Shown in pieces: positions 6,338 through 7,492 of a stretch of 7,492 bases of DNA. The position numbers and the translations under genes were made by a program. The stretch's first letter is position 1; every line of letters begins with the position of its first letter. The notes under the pieces were generated by a model. The model did no database searches. It worked only from the letters and a program-made list of their open reading frames with translations, and was not told where the DNA came from. The DNA comes from Lachnospiraceae bacterium (GTDB taxonomy: Bacteria; Bacillota; Clostridia; Lachnospirales; Lachnospiraceae): the NCBI GenBank assembly GCA_024691065.1, contig JAILOA010000280.1, positions 1 to 7,492 on the forward strand, in the 5' to 3' direction.

Positions 6338-6370
6338 TTCAAGGATTATTCAAGGTTATTAATTTACAAT
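6338..6370 (+). promoter_or_regulatory. Promoter with TTCAAGG direct-repeat box, upstream of the Ig-like remnant
   Basis: TTCAAGG at 6338-6344 and 6349-6355 (11-bp repeat distance, N4 is ATTA), then a 9-bp gap to TACAAT at 6365-6370. No consensus -35 is present. Known PhoB/OmpR-family activator sites have two 7-bp half-sites with 4-bp gaps that replace the -35, so this is a likely activated promoter. The regulator encoded at 3492-4376 is the candidate binder. Confidence 0.65.
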
Positions 6371-6395
6371 ATACTTACTTTTTATTCACGGAAAA

Positions 6396-6679
6396 TAAAT
6401 GTTAATTCGGGGATTTGTTTTAATTCTAAAAAGAAAGTTACATTGAAGAAGGGTAAGACCAAAAATATTGTATTTAAAATAACCACTAATGACAGCACCA
6501 CTACAACCACCGACACCGTAAAAGCAGCAACATCAAAGAAAAAGGTACTTAAGGTTGTTTCTACAAAGGTTAAGAATAAAAAGGTTATAGTTAAGGTTAA
6601 AGCTGTTAAGAAAGGAACTGCCAAGATTACGTTAACCGCAGATAGCTACAAAGCTAAGACAACGGTTAAAATCAAGTAA
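6396..6679 (+). pseudogene. Ig-like (Big_2-like) domain remnant
   Basis: The frame is open from 6323 to the TAA ending at 6679. From about 6425 it encodes a Lys/Thr/Val-rich domain (KKVTLKKGKT near the start, VKKGTAKITLTA near the end) that resembles bacterial Ig-like repeats found at the C-terminus of secreted Lachnospiraceae proteins. There is no ATG in this frame. The only candidate start is a TTG at 6443 without a good ribosome binding site, and there is no signal peptide, although such domains act outside the cell. The most economical reading is that the promoter at 6338-6370 once drove a longer exported protein, now internally deleted. Alternatively it is a small gene with a non-standard start. 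An out-of-frame ATG at 6399 would need one extra base in the A5 run at 6428-6432 to join the domain. Confidence 0.45.
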
Positions 6680-6730
6680 AGCATTACATTTCCAAACTTA
6701 TATTATATTTTTGAATAATTTTTATAATTT

Positions 6731-6763
6731 TTCAAGGTTTATTCAAGGTAAGCATTTTATAAT
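6731..6763 (+). promoter_or_regulatory. Promoter with TTCAAGG direct-repeat box, upstream of the second hydrolase
   Basis: TTCAAGG at 6731-6737 and 6742-6748 (11-bp repeat distance, N4 is TTTA), then a 9-bp gap to a perfect TATAAT at 6758-6763. The layout is identical to 6338-6370. The bases just upstream of the box are also alike (T-run, then TAATTT). Transcripts would have a leader of about 415 nt before the ATG at 7185. Confidence 0.65.
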
Positions 6764-6851
6764 AAGTCAGATGAAATTATACTTGACCAGAATTAAATAA
6801 ACAATTTGTAATTCAACATACTCCCACCTATTTTTGGATATACAAAATAGA

Positions 6852-6895
6852 AGTGTCATCAGTTCTCCCATTACGTTTATGTATATGATGACATT
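6852..6895 (+). other. Stem-loop in the leader of the second hydrolase gene
   Basis: TGTCATCA at 6854-6861 pairs perfectly with TGATGACA at 6886-6893. A G-T and an A-T pair extend the stem to 10 bp in RNA around a 24-nt loop. No T-run follows, so it is not a terminator. It may be an RNA structure of the long leader. Confidence 0.5.
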
Positions 6896-6999
6896 AAAAT
6901 TAATTGGTTTTTATTAATACCTTTCTAAATTAAGTTTAAACATGTCGGTTAAGTATAATTTCATCAAATTATGTTATGAATGAACTTATTTAACTTATA

Positions 7000-7005
7000 T
7001 ATAAT
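7000..7005 (+). promoter_or_regulatory. Possible secondary -10 element for the second hydrolase gene
   Basis: A perfect TATAAT at 7000-7005, and another at 6954-6959, lie closer to the gene than the boxed promoter at 6731-6763. Neither has a convincing -35 at 16-18 bp, so they are weak candidates in AT-rich DNA. Confidence 0.2.
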
Positions 7006-7024
7006 TATGTACCTAACACTTGAA

Positions 7025-7154
7025 AGAGATACATTTTTTGAATGCATTGTGAAAGTTTACAGGACCATTTTTAATGTGTTTTGAAAATATATTTACAGGA
7101 TCATTTTTAATGTATTTTGAAAATATATTTACAGGACCATTTAAATGTATCTCT
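7025..7154 (+). repeat. 36-bp tandem repeats bounded by inverted arms, in the second hydrolase leader
   Basis: Units of 36 bp begin at 7056 and 7092 (two differences). A third, truncated copy starts at 7128, and a degenerate one precedes them (about 7032-7055). Each begins TTTACAGGA(C/T)CATTT. The array is flanked by a perfect 12-bp inverted repeat, AGAGATACATTT at 7025-7036 and AAATGTATCTCT at 7143-7154. The right arm ends about 14 nt before the ribosome binding site, so pairing would bring the promoter-proximal leader close to the start codon. Confidence 0.8.
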
Positions 7155-7184
7155 CTCTTTAATATACAGAAAGGACATCGACTT

Positions 7185-7492
7185 ATGAGAAAAAAATTGA
7201 TTTCATTTATCGTTACATTTTGTATGATTGCAACATTTTCAAATGTTGATTTCACACCAAAGTCCGCGCAGACGGACGCTGAGCCTGCAACACAGGTTAA
7301 ATACGCAAATGCAGCGGCAACCACTAATCTTTCACAGATCGATATGTCCGCCTGGAGCTACAACTCCAGTAGCGACGTTTATTATCAGACCGGCATTTCC
7401 TATTGCGAGTCGCCGGCAGATTCAAGTTATGAAACCCTCGGAATTTACATTCCTGGAGCATTTATGAATGCAACGGCCAACAGCGATGGTTC
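7185..7492 (+). CDS. Second exported tannase-like hydrolase, N-terminus only
   Basis: The reading frame opens at the ATG at 7185, after GAAAGGA (7169-7175), and runs past the right edge; 102 codons are visible. It starts MRKKLISFIVTFCMIATFS, a signal peptide with a Lys/Arg n-region and a hydrophobic core, probably cleaved near residues 27-30. There is no lipobox, so unlike its paralog it is probably secreted or anchored by other means. From about residue 53 it aligns with the N-terminal part of the hydrolase at 260-2929: WSY against WTY, SP against NP, GIYIPGAF against SVCVPGAY, and NSDG against DSDG at the same place. The catalytic residues are beyond the window, so enzyme function is inferred from the paralog only. 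Confidence 0.75.
   Translation, partial: MRKKLISFIVTFCMIATFSNVDFTPKSAQTDAEPATQVKYANAAATTNLSQIDMSAWSYNSSSDVYYQTGISYCESPADSSYETLGIYIPGAFMNATANSDG

Overview
The window looks like a chromosomal segment of a low-GC Gram-positive bacterium, most likely a gut or rumen Clostridia of the Lachnospiraceae (Butyrivibrio/Pseudobutyrivibrio type). This is inferred from AT-rich intergenic DNA, GAAAGGA-type ribosome binding sites, consensus sigma-A promoter hexamers, A/T-rich stem terminators followed by T-runs, a Gram-positive lipoprotein signal, and a secreted tannase-like alpha/beta-hydrolase family familiar from that group. No taxonomic search could be run.

Layout, left to right, all genes on the + strand. 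(1) 1-259: promoter and long leader. (2) 260-2929: a lipoprotein with a tannase/feruloyl-esterase-like alpha/beta-hydrolase fold, split by a low-complexity Gly/Ser/Asp/Pro insertion of about 221 residues. (3) 2930-3247: a 3' UTR with seven exact-length 34-bp tandem repeats, ending in a strong terminator. (4) 3248-3491: an inverted-repeat cluster, then a good sigma-A promoter. (5) 3492-4376: an OmpR/PhoB-type response regulator with a long Asn-rich linker. (6) 4377-4535: a gap with a 56-bp tandem duplication. (7) 4536-5993: a sensor histidine kinase whose external domain carries about nine PD(G/D)N hexapeptide repeats. (8) 5994-6250: 24-bp repeats and a duplicated terminator. (9) 6323-6679: an Ig-like (Big_2-like) domain frame with no convincing start, probably a gene remnant. 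(10) 6680-7184: promoter and long, repeat-rich, structured leader. (11) 7185 to the edge: the start of a second secreted protein, homologous to the N-terminus of the first hydrolase.

How it may work together (inference): a membrane kinase and its regulator sit between two paralogous exported esterase-like proteins. A direct-repeat box, TTCAAGG spaced 11 bp centre to centre, lies exactly 9 bp upstream of a -10 hexamer in front of the Ig-like remnant and of the second hydrolase. The downstream half of the same module, with the same 9-bp gap, is visible at the left edge in front of the first hydrolase. This is the geometry of PhoB/OmpR-family activator sites, so the local regulator is the natural candidate to control both exported proteins. 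The regulator-kinase promoter lacks the box. Nearly every segment, coding and non-coding, also contains its own unrelated short tandem repeat, so the whole locus appears prone to replication slippage.
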